Assembly (NCBI GenBank): GCA_000432895.1
Contig: FR889440.1
Location: 19,316-27,182 of the forward strand
DNA from: Firmicutes bacterium CAG:449
GTDB lineage: Bacteria; Bacillota_I; Bacilli_A; RFN20; CAG-449
DNA: 7,867 nucleotides
Direction of reading: 5' to 3'
Shown: piece by piece, positions 5,813-7,867 of the stretch
Numbering within the stretch: position 1 is the stretch's first letter
Layout: every line of letters starts with the position of its first letter
The notes under the pieces: model-generated
Databases searched by the model: none
What the model was told of the DNA's origin: nothing
What the model saw: only the letters and a program-made list of their open reading frames with translations
Program-made: the position numbers and the translations under genes

Positions 5813-7496
5813 AAGACCTTTATCAATAAAAACAAAAATAACTTTACCATTTACTATAATGTTTACTATTTTTATTATAGTAATTTTTTCGATTACTTAT
5901 TTTATTAATATTAATTCTTCAATTCAAGAAAATAATAAAAATTTAAATTTAGTTTCTCAACAAGTTCTTTCTAATTATGAAACATATTTTCAATCTGTAA
6001 TTGATGTTTCAGAAAATATTCAAAAAAAACTAGAAAATTATGATGAAGATAATTATCAACAAATTAATGAATATTTTAAAAATATTAATGATATGAAAAA
6101 AGAAATTAATAGTATTACATTATTTTCTTTAGAAGGAAAAGCTTTGGCTAGTGATGAAGAATTAATAGATGTTAGTGTTAATGAACAATGGTTTCAAACT
6201 GCTTTACAAGAAAAACTAATCAATATTTTCTCATCTATTAATGTTTCTTCAAATGATTATTATTTTACATTATCTAAGTATATTAATTATTCTTCAAAAG
6301 AAGGAATTATTAAAATTGAATATGATTTTACACAAATTGTAAATTCGATTGCTTCAACTGATTTAGGTGAAGGTGGACATATTACAATTATTGATAAATA
6401 TGATAATATAATTTATACTTCATTAGAAAATAATGCTGATATCGAAAAAGAAATTATTTCTTCTTTGGTTATTGGTGAAGAAGAGTGCTCGTTAAATGAT
6501 AATAATTTTTATTTATATATTAATAATATTCGTAATACTTCTTGGAGAAGTGCGATATTTATTAACAATAATTATATTAAAGAAACAATACATCTATATA
6601 CTTATATTCTAAGTGCAATTTGTATTGCTTTTGCACTTATTATTTTAATTTTAAATAATATTATTGCTAAACAAATTTCTTTACCAATTATCAAATTACA
6701 AAAGGAAATGATGAATATTTCTTCTTTAAATTATAAAATTGAAGATTTAACTATTAACCAAAAATGTAGTAAAGAAGTTCTATATTTACAGCAAACATAT
6801 ATCGAAATGATGGAGAGAATTCAAAATTTAATGATAGATTTAGTAAAAAAACAAAATGAACAAAGAAAGTCTGAATTAAAAGCTCTTCAAAATCAAATTA
6901 ATCCTCATTTTTTATATAACACTTTAGATTCAATAGTTTATTTAATTGATAAAAATGAAAATGAAAAAGCCCAAAAAATGATTATTGCTTTATCTAAATT
7001 TTTTAGAATTTCAATTTCTAGAGGTAGAACAGTTATTCCTTTGTTTGATGAAATAGAACACGCTAAAAATTATTTAATTATCCAAAAACTACGTTATGAA
7101 GATAAGTTTAATTTTACTTTTAATGTTGATGATAATTTAAAAAAATATTATGTTATAAAATTGATTTTACAACCAATAATTGAAAATGCAATTATTCATG
7201 GATTTGTAGATAATGATAATTTTCAAATTGATATTAAAGCATATTTAGATAATGATTTAATTAAATTTGAAATAAAAGATAATGGCTTTGGAATTTTAGA
7301 AAAAAAGATTCAAAAAATTTATCAATCTTTTGATGATGAAAAATCCTTTAATGGTGTTGGATTAAAAAATGTATATCAAAGATTAAAAATATATTATGGA
7401 GAAAAAGCAAATTTATTAATTGAATCAGAATTAGATGTTGGAACAAAAATAATCATTATGATTCCTTTACAAGGAGCTGAAAAAAATGAAGAATAA
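5790..7496 (+). CDS. YesM-type sensor histidine kinase
   Basis: This 568-residue membrane kinase is the partner of the upstream regulator. A first membrane helix (about 17-42) is followed by an extracellular sensor domain (about 43-268) of Cache-like size and pattern, with VSVNEQWFQTAL near 128-139. The second helix is about 269-293, and a HAMP linker (about 294-350) with a charged coiled coil leads into the catalytic part. The phosphoacceptor is His373 in QINPHFLYNTLDSI, the signature of the His_kinase/LytS-YesM class. The ATPase domain shows IIENAIIHG with Asn466, DNGFGI (497-502) and NGVGLKNVYQRL starting at 521. Every catalytic box is intact. The start is a TTG overlapping the regulator by 23 nt, and its 3' end overlaps the lipoprotein gene by 11 nt. 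The ligand is likely a sugar, sensed directly or through the binding protein; that is inference from context. Confidence 0.95.
   Translation: MNIERKIKRPLSIKTKITLPFTIMFTIFIIVIFSITYFININSSIQENNKNLNLVSQQVLSNYETYFQSVIDVSENIQKKLENYDEDNYQQINEYFKNINDMKKEINSITLFSLEGKALASDEELIDVSVNEQWFQTALQEKLINIFSSINVSSNDYYFTLSKYINYSSKEGIIKIEYDFTQIVNSIASTDLGEGGHITIIDKYDNIIYTSLENNADIEKEIISSLVIGEEECSLNDNNFYLYINNIRNTSWRSAIFINNNYIKETIHLYTYILSAICIAFALIILILNNIIAKQISLPIIKLQKEMMNISSLNYKIEDLTINQKCSKEVLYLQQTYIEMMERIQNLMIDLVKKQNEQRKSELKALQNQINPHFLYNTLDSIVYLIDKNENEKAQKMIIALSKFFRISISRGRTVIPLFDEIEHAKNYLIIQKLRYEDKFNFTFNVDDNLKKYYVIKLILQPIIENAIIHGFVDNDNFQIDIKAYLDNDLIKFEIKDNGFGILEKKIQKIYQSFDDEKSFNGVGLKNVYQRLKIYYGEKANLLIESELDVGTKIIIMIPLQGAEKNEE
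7471..7476 (+). promoter_or_regulatory. Shine-Dalgarno site of the sugar-binding lipoprotein gene
   Basis: AAGGAG lies 9 nt before the ATG at 7486, within the end of the kinase gene. It is the strongest ribosome binding site in the window and suggests high translation of the binding protein relative to the two regulators. Confidence 0.8.
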
Positions 7497-7867
7497 AAAA
7501 ATTTTTATTTTAACTAGTTTATTATTAACTAGTTGTAATACTAATAAATTAGATGTTTCTATTTATGCTTATAATTTAGAAGATACATTTATCGCTTCTT
7601 TGGTTAGTTCTATTGAATTAGAAATGAAAGAAAAAAATTATAAATACACAATATTTGATAGTAAAAATTCACAAATTGAACAAAATAGACAATTAATTAA
7701 TGATATAGAAAATGATAATTCATCAGTTTTTGTTTTAAACATGGTTGATCGTTTAGCGGCTTCTTCTATTATTTCTAAAGTGAAAAAAACTAATAAGCCA
7801 ATTATATTTTTTAATAGAGAACCTTTACTATCTGATTTAAATTTATATGAGCAATGTTATTATGTTG
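7486..7867 (+). CDS. Galactose/glucose-binding lipoprotein, MglB-like (3' end outside window)
   Basis: The visible 127 codons encode the N-terminal third of a type 1 periplasmic-binding-protein-fold lipoprotein. The N-terminus has lysines at 2, 4 and 5, a hydrophobic stretch and the lipobox LTSC with the lipidated Cys17, so the protein is anchored to the outer face of the membrane. LDVSIYAYNLEDTFIASL (about residues 22-39) is the usual first strand and helix. VFVLNMVDRLAASSIISKVK followed by KPIIFFNREP matches the MglB (D-galactose/D-glucose binding) subfamily closely, including the Asn-Arg-Glu of the sugar site. The gene overlaps the kinase stop by 11 nt and has a strong AAGGAG site. It may feed an MglA/MglC-type ABC importer encoded further on, act as a sensor accessory of the kinase, or both. 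Sugar specificity is inferred from family resemblance. Confidence 0.85.
   Translation, partial: MKNKKIFILTSLLLTSCNTNKLDVSIYAYNLEDTFIASLVSSIELEMKEKNYKYTIFDSKNSQIEQNRQLINDIENDNSSVFVLNMVDRLAASSIISKVKKTNKPIIFFNREPLLSDLNLYEQCYYV

Overview
The window is very AT-rich and gene-dense. TGA acts as a real stop: it ends both chromate-transporter genes and the YjbR gene. Tryptophan is TGG wherever I checked, so this is the standard bacterial code and not the Mycoplasma/Spiroplasma code. Short overlapping operons, a lipoprotein with a classical lipobox, a YesN/YesM-type two-component pair and a tRNA with encoded CCA all point to a low-GC Firmicute. An Erysipelotrichales-like or standard-code Mollicutes-related gut bacterium is my best guess from composition and gene style; no marker gene proves it.

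Layout. 2-580 (+) is the 3' part of a D12-class adenine DNA methyltransferase that begins outside the window. 635-802 is a complete tRNA-Gly(GCC) unit with a consensus promoter and an intrinsic terminator. 892-2681 (+) is an apparent operon of two single-domain chromate-transporter (CHR) proteins with an ATGA overlap, followed by a MmcQ/YjbR-family protein. 2648-3695 (-) is a two-gene alkylation-repair operon, ogt then tag, which converges on the YjbR gene and overlaps its 3' end by 34 nt. 3696-4225 contains the ogt promoter and what looks like the decayed remnant of a multi-pass membrane protein gene in three successive reading frames. 4226 to the end (+) is an operon of an AraC-type response regulator, its sensor histidine kinase and a galactose/glucose (MglB-like) binding lipoprotein cut by the window edge.

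How they work together. Ogt removes alkyl groups from guanine O6, and Tag excises 3-methyladenine, so the minus-strand operon is a compact alkylation-damage module. The right-hand operon reads as a sugar-sensing unit. The lipoprotein would bind sugar outside the cell, the kinase would sense this directly or through the binding protein, and the regulator would activate transport or catabolic genes, perhaps just downstream. The paired CHR proteins would form one heteromeric exporter or anion transporter.

The most notable signal is at gene starts. The three apparent first genes (chr-1, ogt, the response regulator) lack a Shine-Dalgarno sequence and carry a -10-like hexamer ending exactly 6 nt before the ATG, which suggests leaderless mRNAs. 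Three genes inside operons (second CHR, histidine kinase, lipoprotein) have clear Shine-Dalgarno sequences. I found no CRISPR array, insertion sequence or clearly new defence system.
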